A stretch of DNA of 41,726 bases from Pseudotamlana haliotis (GTDB lineage Bacteria; Bacteroidota; Bacteroidia; Flavobacteriales; Flavobacteriaceae). Shown in pieces: positions 1-9,003 of the stretch. A program made the translations under genes and the position numbers. Position 1 is the stretch's first letter. Every line of letters starts with the position of its first letter. The notes under the pieces were generated by a model, which was given only the letters and a program-made list of their open reading frames with translations, was not told the origin of the DNA and did not search any database. The stretch spans positions 218,624 to 260,349 of the forward strand of contig NZ_WAAT01000044.1 in NCBI RefSeq assembly GCF_008806375.1. The letters are read 5' to 3'.

Positions 1-172
1 TACGTGCGTACTATCCTCTTGAGGGGATTATAGGGGAGTTTGAGGTCGAGTGAGCAGGAATGTGGCTAAGGTAACAGACTTTAGACCGCTGTGGTTCCTA
101 GTTATGACGGACACCACTTTGGTTTCCAAGCGTTGCGGACACCCCTGTAAGTCCCCTCAAGGAGGCGAGAGT
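1..172. repeat. Dispersed repeat, left flank of the DUF559 gene
   Basis: This stretch is closely repeated at 799-940: both share ACGTGCGTACTATCCTCTTG, GAGGGGATTATAGGGGAGTT and GAGTGAGCAGGAATGT. A sub-block at about 101-150 (ATGACGGACA, then GCGTTGCGGACACCCCTGT) recurs at about 608-655. The DUF559 gene therefore lies between direct copies of the same block. No gene is seen in bases 1-213. The function is unknown; this is a dispersed intergenic repeat family. Confidence 0.8.
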
Positions 173-213
173 AAGAAAAATATTATATTTTAGCGAAGCT
201 AAAACTTGTAACC

Positions 214-588
214 TTGAGAAACAAAATCATACCATACCACCCGAAACTTAAAAACTATGCTCGGGAGCTTAGAAAAAATAGTACAAAACCTGAAATTGTA
301 CTTTGGCAGAAAATAAAGAGGCGTGCTTTTGGTGTTCAGTTTCATAGGCAAGTTCCTATGTTGAATTATATCGTTGATTTTTACTGTCACGAATTTCGTT
401 TGGCTATTGAAGTTGATGGGAGTAGCCATAATCATAAGGTTTTATATGATGCTAAACGACAGCAAGAATTGGAAGCTTATTGTGTTACTTTTTTGAGGTT
501 TTCTAATGCGGAGGTTATGCAAGAGATGTTTAGTGTGCTATTGGTTATTGAGGAACGGGTTGAGTTGTTGCGGGGTGAGTATTCCTAG
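214..588 (+). CDS. DUF559 family endonuclease-like protein
   Basis: A 124-residue protein matching the DUF559 family, small proteins with a predicted Vsr-like/PD-(D/E)xK nuclease core. Visible features are the N-terminal segment around residues 17-35 with E27, the FHRQVP segment at 43-48, D55 in the strand IVDFYC, the E66-x-D68-G turn, K81 in the following helix and LRF at 94-96. This order fits a restriction-endonuclease fold. Its substrate is not known. It is a single gene with no methylase or toxin partner, enclosed on both sides by copies of one dispersed repeat, so it may travel with that repeat (inference). The ATG at 214 was chosen because MRNKIIPYHPKLKNYARELR is a typical family N-terminus. 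An open frame at 506-757 is only a shadow of this gene and the repeat. Confidence 0.8.
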   Translation: MRNKIIPYHPKLKNYARELRKNSTKPEIVLWQKIKRRAFGVQFHRQVPMLNYIVDFYCHEFRLAIEVDGSSHNHKVLYDAKRQQELEAYCVTFLRFSNAEVMQEMFSVLLVIEERVELLRGEYS

Positions 589-597
589 AGAAGCCTT

Positions 598-1080
598 TGA
601 TCATAGTCATGACGGACAGGCCTGTATTTTCCAGGCGTTGCGGACACCCCTGTTGGCTGCGCCAGGTACCTTCAATGAAAACGATGTTTCCATTTCGGTA
701 ATCCTCAAGGGGACAGGTGGGTGGTACTTTTTTTTGGTATTTGGTTTAGGGGAGTGATTGGACTACTCTTGATGTTTACATGATACCCGTTTTGAAAGCA
801 CGTGCGTACTATCCTCTTGAGGGGATTATAGGGGAGTTTGCGCCTGAGTGAGCAGGAATGTCGCTAAGGTAACAGCATTTAGACCTCTGTGGTTTCTAGT
901 TATGATGGACACCCCTGTGGTCCCCTCAAGGGGACAGGTGTGCGGTACTTTTTTGCGGCTTTTGGTTTAGGGGAGTGATTCGACTACTCTTGATGTGTAC
1001 ATGATTATCGTTTTGAAACCACGTGCGGTACTATCCCCTTGAGGGGATTATAGGGGTGTAAGGACTGAGTGAAAAGGAAA
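598..1080. repeat. Tandem copies of the dispersed repeat, right flank of DUF559
   Basis: This gene-free stretch (589-1179) is repeat DNA. A block at 714-811 (GGTGGGTGGTAC, TTTAGGGGAGTGATT, ACTACTCTTGATG) is repeated at 935-1035, so unit A (714-934) and a shorter unit B (935-1070) lie in tandem. The motif CTTGAGGGGATTATAGGGG occurs near 20, 815 and 1045. The segment 660-714 (GCGCCAGGTACCTTCAAT, then CCATTTCGGTAATCCTCAAG) recurs inverted at 26643-26710. Bases 1081-1112 show nothing recognisable. Confidence 0.8.
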
Positions 1081-1112
1081 GTAATGAATGTTTTTGATGC
1101 TTATGAGGTTTA

Positions 1113-1150
1113 TCAAAAAAAATCTCAGATTAAATTTAACCTGAGATTTT
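1113..1150 (-). terminator. Rho-independent terminator of the polysaccharide operon
   Basis: A 10-bp perfect stem (AAAATCTCAG at 1119-1128 with CTGAGATTTT at 1141-1150) encloses a 12-nt loop. On the minus strand it is followed by a run of T. It lies 30 nt beyond the stop codon of the Wzc-like kinase, the last gene of the cluster. Confidence 0.8.
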
Positions 1151-1179
1151 AAAAATGATATCATTTATGAAATGGCGCT

Positions 1180-3528
1180 TTATTTCTTAAACTTCCACCA
1201 CGGTTTTTTCGTGTCTTCAACCTTTCCATAGCCATAACCACCGTAGCCATAACCGTAGCCTTTTTTAGGATCAGCGCCGTTCATGACCATTGCCATGTTA
1301 GGTAGGCGTTTTTCAGTGTATAGTTGTTGTGGAACATCTAATAAACGCTTGTCTAAATAATTGGCGCGAGTGATGTATAGAAATAAATCGGCTTTTGGTG
1401 CAATTTGCAGGGTGTCGGTGACCAGGGTTACTGGTGCGGTATCTACAATAATGAAATCGTAGTGTTGCTTGCTATAGGCTAAAATTTCATCTAAACGGCC
1501 ATTCATAAGGAGTTCGGCAGGGTTTGGAGCAATCACCCCCGATTGAATGATATCGAAGCCCCACTCTTGATGTTCTATAATGTCTTCGGGTGTTACTGAT
1601 TCATCAGCCAAGTATTCGGTAAGGCCTTTGTTTTTTGAACTAATATTTAGATACTCCGCTACTTTAGGTTTGCGTATATCAGCACCAATAAGTAAGACCT
1701 TTTTATCGGTCATGGCATATACGGTCGCTAAGTTGATCGTGATAAACGTTTTACCTTCTCCGGGTAGAGTAGAGGTGACAAAAATGGTTTTGCCTGTATG
1801 ATCAACATGGCCCAGCATAAAATTAAGATTGGTTCTTAACATTCTAAAAGCTTCTGCCATACTGCCACGATCTTCCTTAACCAACATGCGATCATTTTTA
1901 GAGGTTGTAGGGATAGCTCCCATAAAAGGCGCTTTTACTAAAGCTTCTAGCTCTTTCTGGGTGTGTACTTTGTTGTCTAAAAGGTTGCTTAGAAAGATTA
2001 CGGCGATAGGAATCATAAAACCTAACAAAATAGCAGTTAAAAAAATCATTTTTCTGTTAGGACTTACAGGGTACAAGTTACTTTCCGCCTTATCAATTAA
2101 TTTGGCATTTGGTGCCGTTACCGCCATTGAAATGGCATTTTCCTCCCGTTTTTCTAATAGGAAAAGATATAAGGTTTCAATAATTTGTTGCTGACGTAAA
2201 ATATCTCTAAACTCACGTTCTTGTTTTGGTGCTGAGGCTATGCGGTTATCTAATAAACGTTCTTGGGCTTTAGCGTCGTTAAGTGCTATTTTTAAACTGG
2301 ATTTAAAATTTTCAAGGCCTCTTAGAATACTTTCTCGAATTTGTTCAAGTTGATTATCTAAGTTTATGATAACTGGATTTTTATCACCCGTACTTTTTGA
2401 AATGCGCGTGCGTTCTAGGAGTAATGTATTGTATTCACTACTGTTGGAGTTAATATTGGCATCGTTGAGCCCTAGGTTTTCAGGAATCAGGGTGTCGTCA
2501 AATTCCTTTAAATGACTTTTAACATAGTCAACCATTTTTAATTGGGTATTGAGCTCGATAATTTTTTTCTCAATTTCGGAGTTTGTAGTTAACACAATAC
2601 CCGTTTCCGTTTCAATATCAGTGAGTTTGTTTTCGGTTTTAAAGGTTTCTGCGTCTTTATCGACATCCAGTAAATCTTTTTGGATAAGAGCTAAACGTTC
2701 CTTTATGAAGACATCTGTGTTATTTCCGATGAGGTTTTTGTATTCAATAGCATCCTTATTGTATTGACGCACCATTTCATCTAGTATGATTTTGGCTTTT
2801 TCTTTTTTACGGCTCTGCATCTTTAATTCGATAACACTGGCGTTCGGGCCTAATAATGTTACTTGAATTTGATTTCTAAAGCTTTGCACAACATGCTTTA
2901 AAGGCCTTATCGTCACCGTAAAATCATCTTCTGTATTTTGTTTTAAGTCTTTTGGGGTTACGATGGCTTTTATGTTGTTATATTGGAATGGTGCTCCGTA
3001 ACTATATGCTTTTGTGTGCTCACCTTTTAAATTAGAAACCTGAAATTGAGACTCAGAAATCATTTTAATTTTAAACGCTGTGCTTTGGTCAAATAAAATA
3101 GAGTCAGGTGTTAAATAATGAATATTAAAAGGGAGCTCTCTTTTTAGAAGTTCAGCGCGCTTAATGTTACCTTCCTTAAAGTAAGATATATTGAGATTAA
3201 GGTTTTTAGAAACTTGTTCCATGAGGCTTCTTGATTCTAATATGGTAATCTCATTCGCGATATTTTTTTGATTACCTCCAATACCCAGCTCTTCAAAAAC
3301 TGCTAATTCGGGAGCCGCCTCTTGGGCATCATCTTCAATGAGTATGGTGGTTGCTACCTCATAAACATTAGGCGTGTAACGTAAGTATAAAAAAGCAGCT
3401 AAACCAGCCAGTAGCACACTCAAAATAAACCATTTCCAGTGCAAAGTATATTTTTCAATTTCTTGACGTAGGTTAGTCGTATCGTCCTCGACTACAATAA
3501 AATTTTGAGGGGTATTTTGATTTTGCAT
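1180..3528 (-). CDS. wzc: Wzc-like tyrosine autokinase / polysaccharide co-polymerase
   Basis: An inner-membrane chain-length regulator and BY-kinase of 782 residues. A Wzz domain begins at the N-terminus with a first membrane helix near residues 33-50. A long periplasmic coiled region follows, with a second helix near 500. The cytoplasmic kinase carries Walker A PGEGKT (about 589-594), Walker A' VLLIGADIRKP (611-621) and Walker B FIIVDTAP (692-699). The C-terminal tail is rich in Gly-Tyr pairs (about 757-768), the expected site of autophosphorylation, and ends in basic residues. It follows the Wza-like gene by 10 nt, the usual wza-wzc order. It is last in the operon, just before a terminator. 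The family couples phosphorylation cycles to polymer length and export through Wza. No sign of truncation is seen. Confidence 0.95.
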   Translation of the reverse strand: MQNQNTPQNFIVVEDDTTNLRQEIEKYTLHWKWFILSVLLAGLAAFLYLRYTPNVYEVATTILIEDDAQEAAPELAVFEELGIGGNQKNIANEITILESRSLMEQVSKNLNLNISYFKEGNIKRAELLKRELPFNIHYLTPDSILFDQSTAFKIKMISESQFQVSNLKGEHTKAYSYGAPFQYNNIKAIVTPKDLKQNTEDDFTVTIRPLKHVVQSFRNQIQVTLLGPNASVIELKMQSRKKEKAKIILDEMVRQYNKDAIEYKNLIGNNTDVFIKERLALIQKDLLDVDKDAETFKTENKLTDIETETGIVLTTNSEIEKKIIELNTQLKMVDYVKSHLKEFDDTLIPENLGLNDANINSNSSEYNTLLLERTRISKSTGDKNPVIINLDNQLEQIRESILRGLENFKSSLKIALNDAKAQERLLDNRIASAPKQEREFRDILRQQQIIETLYLFLLEKREENAISMAVTAPNAKLIDKAESNLYPVSPNRKMIFLTAILLGFMIPIAVIFLSNLLDNKVHTQKELEALVKAPFMGAIPTTSKNDRMLVKEDRGSMAEAFRMLRTNLNFMLGHVDHTGKTIFVTSTLPGEGKTFITINLATVYAMTDKKVLLIGADIRKPKVAEYLNISSKNKGLTEYLADESVTPEDIIEHQEWGFDIIQSGVIAPNPAELLMNGRLDEILAYSKQHYDFIIVDTAPVTLVTDTLQIAPKADLFLYITRANYLDKRLLDVPQQLYTEKRLPNMAMVMNGADPKKGYGYGYGGYGYGKVEDTKKPWWKFKK

Positions 3529-3538
3529 GATTCTTTAA

Positions 3539-4312
3539 TTAAATAAGTAAGGCTATTACAGCGAGTAGGACTGAAATGGAAGAGAATATCACCGAGGTGT
3601 TTGGACCTACAGCAGATGAGTTTATTCGGGTCTTATTAGGCGTCACATAAATAATATCATTCTGTTTCACATAAAAGTAAGGTGACTCTAAAAGATCTTT
3701 TTGAGTGAGATCGAGCGTGATGTGTTGTTTTACGCCATTTTCTGTGCGTATTAAAAGCACGGCATCACGTTTTCCATAAATGGTTAAATCTCCAGCAATG
3801 GTGATGGCTTCAATAACTGACATGCGTTCATTTAAAACAGATATCGCCCCAGGGTTGTTGACTTCACCTAGAACCGATACTCTAAAATTCTCAAATCGAA
3901 TATTAATTACAGGATTTGTGAGGTACTGTTCTAGTTCAGTTTCTAATTTTGAGGTTAATGCTTTAGTACTGAGTCCTGCAATATGAATTTTACCTAAAAC
4001 AGGGATGTTAATATTGCCATCTGGGTCTACCAAATAAGCCTGAGGCTGTGCTGAGGCTACAGCGCCTACAATGGGAGTTTGATATAGGTTAAAAGGTAAT
4101 GCTGCTTCTGCGTTAGCCGCGGTGATATTGATATAAATTAAATCACCTGCTTGAATTTTTGGCTCACTGAAATTAATTTGTGTTTCTAAATCAGAGCTTT
4201 CCAAGCCTTGAAAATATTCAATTTTTTTAGTGGACACACAGGAGCCTAAAAGTAAGGAGCCCATTATTAGTAGGCTGTAGAGAGAAAATAGTCTATGTAA
4301 TGTTTTTTTCAT
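3539..4312 (-). CDS. wza: Wza-like outer-membrane polysaccharide export lipoprotein
   Basis: A 257-residue export channel subunit. The N-terminus is a lipoprotein signal with lipobox LLGSC, the lipidated cysteine being C25. A poly_export domain follows (about residues 45-145, with AGDLIYINI and DGNINIPVLGKIHIAGL). Then comes an SLBB-type domain (about 148-230, FRVSVLGEVNNPGAISV), and a hydrophobic C-terminal helix (about 238-257). It is shorter than E. coli Wza, as is common in Bacteroidota. It lies 20 nt downstream of the initiating transferase and 10 nt upstream of the Wzc-like kinase, its expected partner. Confidence 0.95.
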   Translation of the reverse strand: MKKTLHRLFSLYSLLIMGSLLLGSCVSTKKIEYFQGLESSDLETQINFSEPKIQAGDLIYINITAANAEAALPFNLYQTPIVGAVASAQPQAYLVDPDGNINIPVLGKIHIAGLSTKALTSKLETELEQYLTNPVINIRFENFRVSVLGEVNNPGAISVLNERMSVIEAITIAGDLTIYGKRDAVLLIRTENGVKQHITLDLTQKDLLESPYFYVKQNDIIYVTPNKTRINSSAVGPNTSVIFSSISVLLAVIALLI

Positions 4313-4332
4313 ATTAAGGGATTCATCAATTT

Positions 4333-5427
4333 TTATTTGTCTTGTTTTAAAGGTGTTTTTTTAGGGTTGAGTTTGTAAAAAACAGCGACAACTATTAAGA
4401 ATAAGAGTACTAAAATTCCAAGCATAGCAACACTAGGTAATTGGGCGGAAAGGTATATTAAAATAATGGCTAAACCATAATTAAGGCCGCCTAAAATAAG
4501 GGCGATTTGGTAATGTGGTAAACCTAAATCCAGTAAAATATGATGGAGGTGGTTTCGGTCGGCTGTAAAAGGATTGGCACCTTGCGATAAACGCACCCCT
4601 ATAACACGTAACATATCAAAAAAAGGCACCGCTAGAATACCAGTAACCACAAACAGTTTATTTTCAGTTTTAAAGGAAAATAGCTCGTATAAATTGGTGT
4701 CGATGGTTAAAAAACGCAGACATAAAAAAGCCAAACAAAATCCTATGATTAGGGAACCTGTGTCTCCCATAAATATTTTGCGCTGATGTGAAAAATTGTA
4801 TTTTAAAAACGCCATGAGCATACTAACAAGCACCAAGGCCAGTATGATATAGAAATGGAAATCTATTTTAAAATAAATGAGAGCTAGAATGGAGAAGGCG
4901 CTAATACCAATCGCTGAGGCCAAACCATCTACACCATCAATTAAATTATAGGCATTAATAATAGTTAAGACGATAATAATGTGCAAGCCATCAATAAGCA
5001 GTTGAGGCGTGTCATAAAGCCCTAAAAAGCCATCAAAGGTAGCTTTGTGAAATCCAGGGTGACATAATATGATTACTACCGCAATACTTTCCATTAGTAA
5101 GCGGGCCCTTGGGGTAGATACCGACAAGTCGTCTTTAAACCCGATGATAAATACTAAGGTAAGGGCTGCCGCCAGGTTTAGACCAACGGCATCTTGGTCA
5201 ATATATTTAAATAAAAATAGGTTTAATATCAATGCCACAAAAAAAGCAAGCCCACCCATGGTTGGGGTGGCTTTGGTGTGTGCACTGCGATGCCCAGGTT
5301 CCTCATTTAAATTATGGTGATTGACCATAAAAATGATTTTTGGAATCATATAATTCACTAAGCCAAAGGAACCAAAACAACAAATGATGGCTAAGGTTAG
5401 TGGATTTGATAAAATATTTGCTAGCAT
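4333..5427 (-). CDS. WecA/TagO-like polyprenyl-phosphate HexNAc-1-phosphate transferase
   Basis: A polytopic membrane enzyme of 364 residues in the MraY/WecA family. It should start the repeat unit by moving GlcNAc-1-P, or a related sugar phosphate, onto undecaprenyl phosphate. Hallmarks are MGG (57-59), the Asp pair in FKDD (97-100), NAYNLIDGVDG (158-168), GDTGS (221-225) and ADRNHLHH (289-296). The HxHH loop is the carbohydrate-recognition motif of the WecA/TagO branch and argues against MraY. Around ten hydrophobic helices are visible. It lies between the GT2 gene and wza, with a palindromic stretch upstream (5436-5540). The exact sugar cannot be read from sequence. Confidence 0.9.
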   Translation of the reverse strand: MLANILSNPLTLAIICCFGSFGLVNYMIPKIIFMVNHHNLNEEPGHRSAHTKATPTMGGLAFFVALILNLFLFKYIDQDAVGLNLAAALTLVFIIGFKDDLSVSTPRARLLMESIAVVIILCHPGFHKATFDGFLGLYDTPQLLIDGLHIIIVLTIINAYNLIDGVDGLASAIGISAFSILALIYFKIDFHFYIILALVLVSMLMAFLKYNFSHQRKIFMGDTGSLIIGFCLAFLCLRFLTIDTNLYELFSFKTENKLFVVTGILAVPFFDMLRVIGVRLSQGANPFTADRNHLHHILLDLGLPHYQIALILGGLNYGLAIILIYLSAQLPSVAMLGILVLLFLIVVAVFYKLNPKKTPLKQDK

Positions 5428-5435
5428 GTTATTTT

Positions 5436-5540
5436 TCGTTATGCTGAACTTGTTTCAGCATCTTATAATATTTGTAAATATAAATTCTTTATTAAGAGCA
5501 CCTGAAACACTGTGCCTGACGACAGGCACAGTGTTTCAGG
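5436..5540. repeat. Two palindromes between the GT2 and WecA-like genes
   Basis: A short palindrome pairs TGCTGAA (5442-5448) with TTCAGCA (5454-5460); the same TGCTGAACT motif recurs near 26310 and 29318. A second hairpin is a perfect 18-bp stem, CCTGAAACACTGTGCCTG (5501-5518) with CAGGCACAGTGTTTCAGG (5523-5540), around a 4-nt loop. There is no T-run after it on either strand, so it looks like a repetitive extragenic palindrome rather than a classical terminator. It could still slow or process the transcript. Confidence 0.75.
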
Positions 5541-5578
5541 TTTGCTTCGCAGTTTATGATTGATTACTGGCATTTTAA

Positions 5579-6331
5579 TTATTTCTTATAAAACTGACTT
5601 AATTTAGAAACATTTTTATAGAGCAGGCTGTACCATCCTCCAATTTGATTCGTGTTCAGTGCTTTATAATCTTCTTTAGATTTTATTATCACATTTTTTA
5701 AGCTACGGTTACTAGCCCCACCTATGCGCATATTGGTAATAACCGTAGGCAAATAGCTGAATTTTAAGTGGTGTTCTTTAAAGATGCGCAAAATAAAATC
5801 ATAGTCTGCCGCTATTTTAAAGTTTAGGTCAAATATACCATGTTTTTTATAAATGTCCCGTTTTAAAAATAGTGTAGGGTGAGCCGGCATCCAACCTTTT
5901 TTTAAGAGTTTAGGGGTAAAGGCACAACTTTTCCAATAACGAATCACTTTGTTGGTGTTTTGCTTATCTACATATTGTAAATCGCCATAAACACCATCGG
6001 CATTAGAACTTTTAAACTGGGCTGCTATTTGGCTTAACACGGTGGGTGACGCTAAAAAATCATCGGAATGCACAAAACCAATCACCTCGCCTGTGGCGTG
6101 CGTAATGCCTTTATTAAGGGCATCGTAAATCCCGCGGTCAGGCTCCGATATAAGCTTAATATGAGCATGCTGTTCCTGTAAGGTTTTAACGGTTTTAAGC
6201 GTGCCATCGGTTGAGACCCCATCAATAATAAGGTGCTCAATATGAGGGTAGTTTTGCTCTAAAACCGACTGTATACAGGATGTTATGGCAGCCTCACTGT
6301 TGTAAGTTGCGGTAATGATGGTTATTTTCAT
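5579..6331 (-). CDS. Family 2 glycosyltransferase (GT-A fold)
   Basis: A 250-residue soluble glycosyltransferase that probably adds one sugar to the lipid-linked repeat unit on the cytoplasmic face. Seen are the GT2 start ITATYNS (6-12), DGVSTDGT (37-44), EPDRGIYDALNKG (63-75) and the metal-binding HSDD (88-91). A later segment AADYDFILRIF fits the catalytic-base region. The pattern resembles the WcaA/PGL-type GT2 subgroup. The start is 14 nt from the stop of the UDP-xylose synthase gene, supporting cotranscription. Donor and acceptor are unknown. Confidence 0.9.
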   Translation of the reverse strand: MKITIITATYNSEAAITSCIQSVLEQNYPHIEHLIIDGVSTDGTLKTVKTLQEQHAHIKLISEPDRGIYDALNKGITHATGEVIGFVHSDDFLASPTVLSQIAAQFKSSNADGVYGDLQYVDKQNTNKVIRYWKSCAFTPKLLKKGWMPAHPTLFLKRDIYKKHGIFDLNFKIAADYDFILRIFKEHHLKFSYLPTVITNMRIGGASNRSLKNVIIKSKEDYKALNTNQIGGWYSLLYKNVSKLSQFYKK

Positions 6332-6345
6332 GGGTGTTAGTCCAT

Positions 6346-7281
6346 TTATAATTTGGTTTCAAAATAGCTTATGGTTTTGGTTAAGCCTTCTTCAAGTTCA
6401 ATTTGTGGCTTCCAACCGTCGAGTTTTTCTTTAGCCAAACTGATGTCTGGTTGACGTTGTTTCGGGTCGTCTTGCGGCAGTGGCATAAAGATTAATTTAG
6501 ACTTCGAGTTGGTTAGGCGAATTACGGCTTCTGCCAATTCCAACATGGTAAATTCATTGGGATTCCCAAGGTTTACGGGGCCTAGAAAGTCTGGAGTTGA
6601 CTGCATCATTCTTATCGTGCCTTCCACCAAATCATCTACATATTGAAAACTACGGGTTTGTGTGCCATCCCCAAAAATGGTAATATCTTCACCACGAAGG
6701 GCTTGCATGATAAAATTAGACACCACGCGACCATCGTTAGGGTTCATACGTGGACCATAGGTATTGAAAATCCTAATGATTTTAATGGCAACATCATTTT
6801 GGCTATGATAATCCATAAATAAAGTTTCCGCACAACGTTTCCCTTCGTCATAGCAAGAACGTACGCCTATCGGGTTGACGTTCCCCCAATAACTTTCAGG
6901 TTGTGGGTGTACGGTTGGATCGCCATAAACTTCAGAGGTAGAGGCTTGTAATATTTTAGCCTTAACACGTTTGGCTAACCCCAGTGTATTGATGGCCCCC
7001 ATAACCGATGTTTTAATGGTTTTTATGGGGTTATATTGGTAATGTACTGGTGAAGCAGGGCAGGCCATGTTATAAATTTCATCTACTTCTGCAAAAAAAG
7101 GCTCGGTAATGTCGTGACGTACTAATTCAAAGTAGGGATTGTCCAATAAATGCACCACGTTTTCCTTGCTACCGGTAAAATAATTGTCTAGGCAAATAAC
7201 ATCATTGCCTTCGTTGAGTAAGCGTTCGCATAAATGGGAACCGACAAACCCGGCACCTCCAGTGACTAAAATTCTTTTCAT
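6346..7281 (-). CDS. uxs: UDP-glucuronate decarboxylase (UDP-xylose synthase)
   Basis: An extended SDR enzyme of 311 residues predicted to convert UDP-glucuronate to UDP-xylose. The Rossmann motif is GGAGFVG (8-14). The UXS signature [18 protein letters not shown] lies at 71-88. The catalytic region has STSEVYG (114-120) and YDEGK (144-148, the YxxxK pair). The sequence [20 protein letters not shown] is typical of UXS and separates it from dTDP-glucose dehydratase and GalE. Its substrate would come from the UDP-glucose dehydrogenase at 24590-25984, so both steps to UDP-xylose are present. It sits 9 nt after the WcaF-like gene. Confidence 0.95.
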   Translation of the reverse strand: MKRILVTGGAGFVGSHLCERLLNEGNDVICLDNYFTGSKENVVHLLDNPYFELVRHDITEPFFAEVDEIYNMACPASPVHYQYNPIKTIKTSVMGAINTLGLAKRVKAKILQASTSEVYGDPTVHPQPESYWGNVNPIGVRSCYDEGKRCAETLFMDYHSQNDVAIKIIRIFNTYGPRMNPNDGRVVSNFIMQALRGEDITIFGDGTQTRSFQYVDDLVEGTIRMMQSTPDFLGPVNLGNPNEFTMLELAEAVIRLTNSKSKLIFMPLPQDDPKQRQPDISLAKEKLDGWKPQIELEEGLTKTISYFETKL

Positions 7282-7290
7282 AATTTATAA

Positions 7291-7836
7291 TTAATTAATA
7301 TTTCTTTTTCTAATTTTTAAGGCGGGATTGCCTTGATATATATGGTAAGCTTCTAGATTTTTTGTGGCAATAGAACTTACTGCTAATACCGCATGGCTAT
7401 AAATGGTAACACCAGGACAAACCATTGATTGTGCTCCAATCCATGCGCCTTGGTTTATGGCTATTTTTTCTACCATTAAGTCGAAGGTAGATTTATTGTA
7501 ATTGTGATTACCGCACAGAAGCATCGCCCCTTGTGAGATACAAACATTATCTTCAATGGTTACCTGTGCTAAATTGTCTATCCAAACATGTTCTCCAATC
7601 CATGTGTTTTTACCAATCGATAAAAACCAAGGATACTTAATATTTACTGCAGGCTTTATAACCACCCCCTCTGCTATGCTAGCTCCAAAGCATTTTAGTA
7701 AGAAAACTTTTAGTTTAGAAGAAGGGTTTAAAGGATTTATGAAAAACAGCACATTGGTGAAGTACCAAAGCAGCCTTTTTAATTTATTACCGGGTTGATA
7801 CCAATGGTTATTGTAGTTTGATAAATCTGTTTTCAT
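7291..7836 (-). CDS. WcaF-like O-acetyltransferase (left-handed beta-helix)
   Basis: A 181-residue hexapeptide-repeat acyltransferase close to the colanic-acid WcaF group. An N-terminal helical portion ([18 protein letters not shown], about 9-26) precedes isoleucine-rich hexapeptide coils from about 55 to 165. The insertion [13 protein letters not shown] carries the likely catalytic histidine, and a C-terminal GNPA turn closes the helix. It would transfer an acetyl group from acetyl-CoA to a sugar of the repeat unit. It lies between GT genes and uxs, which supports polymer decoration. The acceptor is unknown. Confidence 0.88.
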   Translation of the reverse strand: MKTDLSNYNNHWYQPGNKLKRLLWYFTNVLFFINPLNPSSKLKVFLLKCFGASIAEGVVIKPAVNIKYPWFLSIGKNTWIGEHVWIDNLAQVTIEDNVCISQGAMLLCGNHNYNKSTFDLMVEKIAINQGAWIGAQSMVCPGVTIYSHAVLAVSSIATKNLEAYHIYQGNPALKIRKRNIN

Positions 7837-7863
7837 TTGGTTTATAAAGATAAAATAAACAAG

Positions 7864-9003
7864 CTATTCAAAAAGCGCTTTGGATTGATTTATAAGCTCC
7901 GGGTTTTCTGTGAATTTCTTAGCAAAGCTAAAACTCGCTTGAGACCAAGATTGAAATTCTTTTTCATTCATTTTTGCAAAAAAAAGTATCGCTTTAGTGA
8001 AATCATCAATTTGCTCTAAGTTTAAATCAAACCCTAATTTTTCTGTTTTAAGATTTTTCCAAGGCGTGTTTTTAGAAATAATGACCGGACAACCATTTTG
8101 CCAAGACTCCATAATGACATGTCCAAAATTTTCATGCTGTGTAGGTAAAAGCAGCACATGTAAATCTCTTAAGGTATCTTTAATTTGCATATTAGGAATA
8201 GCTCCCAGATATTCAAAATGGATGTTTTTAGGTAACTTATTTAAAGTTTTAAGACAGTCTTCCCAGTAGTTTATTTCTTCGATCGGACCTATGATTTTAA
8301 AATTAATTGAACAGGTTGCTTGTTCCAAAGATTTAATAGCACTTAATAAATTTTTTTTTACAGAGATTCTGGATAGAAAAAAGAGGTTTATGCTGTTTTC
8401 TACTTTAGTTTTTACCGGCACTAGATCAGTCATTTTTGCTGAAAGGTTGGGTACAACGTCTATTTTAACTCTTTTACCGAAGTGTTGAATGATTTCATTT
8501 TTTTCACTAATATCAGTGGCATGCCATTGTAGCTTATTAGGTAATTTAAAAGCTTTAAATAATTTTAAAAAAAACTTCTTTTTAGTGGGTTTTATGGCTA
8601 GAGCTCCTTTGCCTAGCATGCCTCTTGGAGCCATTACTTTTTTAATTGAGCTGTTTCTTGTGAGCCAAAGTGGAATAAGCGTGAAATTTAATGAAAATAA
8701 GGAATTGAAATAAATAGCATGTACGGGAATTTCGTTTAGGATACTTCTATAAGTGTTTTTATTTTGATGGTCTTTGTTTAGGTATATTACATGATATCCG
8801 TCTTTGGCAATCCATGTATTTAATTCGGTTGGTGGTAAAACTAATTCAGCATCTAAGTCGCTATTGGAAGTTACGACCCAAATATTAAAGGTTTCTTTTA
8901 GATGATTGGTCAGGTTTGCCACCGATTGAATGGGGCCTCCAGCTTTATAGGCCGGTAAAAACCAATCTGTAAAAAATAAGATGTTTTTTTTTGAATTAGA
9001 CAT
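7864..9003 (-). CDS. Family 4-type (GT-B) glycosyltransferase
   Basis: A 379-residue GT-B enzyme. The N-terminus FTDWFLPAYKAGGPIQSVAN (about 11-30) contains the glycine-rich acceptor-domain loop seen in GT4 proteins. The C-terminal nucleotide-binding domain has FFLSRISVKKNL and the E-x7-E motif (HENFGHVIMES, glutamates near 291 and 299). Its start overlaps the end of the next upstream GT gene by 8 nt, indicating translational coupling. It is followed by the WcaF-like acetyltransferase. Substrates are not predictable from sequence. Confidence 0.87.
   Translation of the reverse strand: MSNSKKNILFFTDWFLPAYKAGGPIQSVANLTNHLKETFNIWVVTSNSDLDAELVLPPTELNTWIAKDGYHVIYLNKDHQNKNTYRSILNEIPVHAIYFNSLFSLNFTLIPLWLTRNSSIKKVMAPRGMLGKGALAIKPTKKKFFLKLFKAFKLPNKLQWHATDISEKNEIIQHFGKRVKIDVVPNLSAKMTDLVPVKTKVENSINLFFLSRISVKKNLLSAIKSLEQATCSINFKIIGPIEEINYWEDCLKTLNKLPKNIHFEYLGAIPNMQIKDTLRDLHVLLLPTQHENFGHVIMESWQNGCPVIISKNTPWKNLKTEKLGFDLNLEQIDDFTKAILFFAKMNEKEFQSWSQASFSFAKKFTENPELINQSKALFE

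Noticed and set aside
506-757. An 83-codon open frame on the plus strand at the left edge
   Set aside because: It is read out of frame through the end of the DUF559 gene and on into repeat DNA, has no recognisable features, and the DUF559 reading explains the segment.
4333-5427. MraY (peptidoglycan precursor transferase)
   Set aside because: The HLHH loop and absence of neighbouring mur genes point to the WecA/TagO branch, in keeping with the polysaccharide context.
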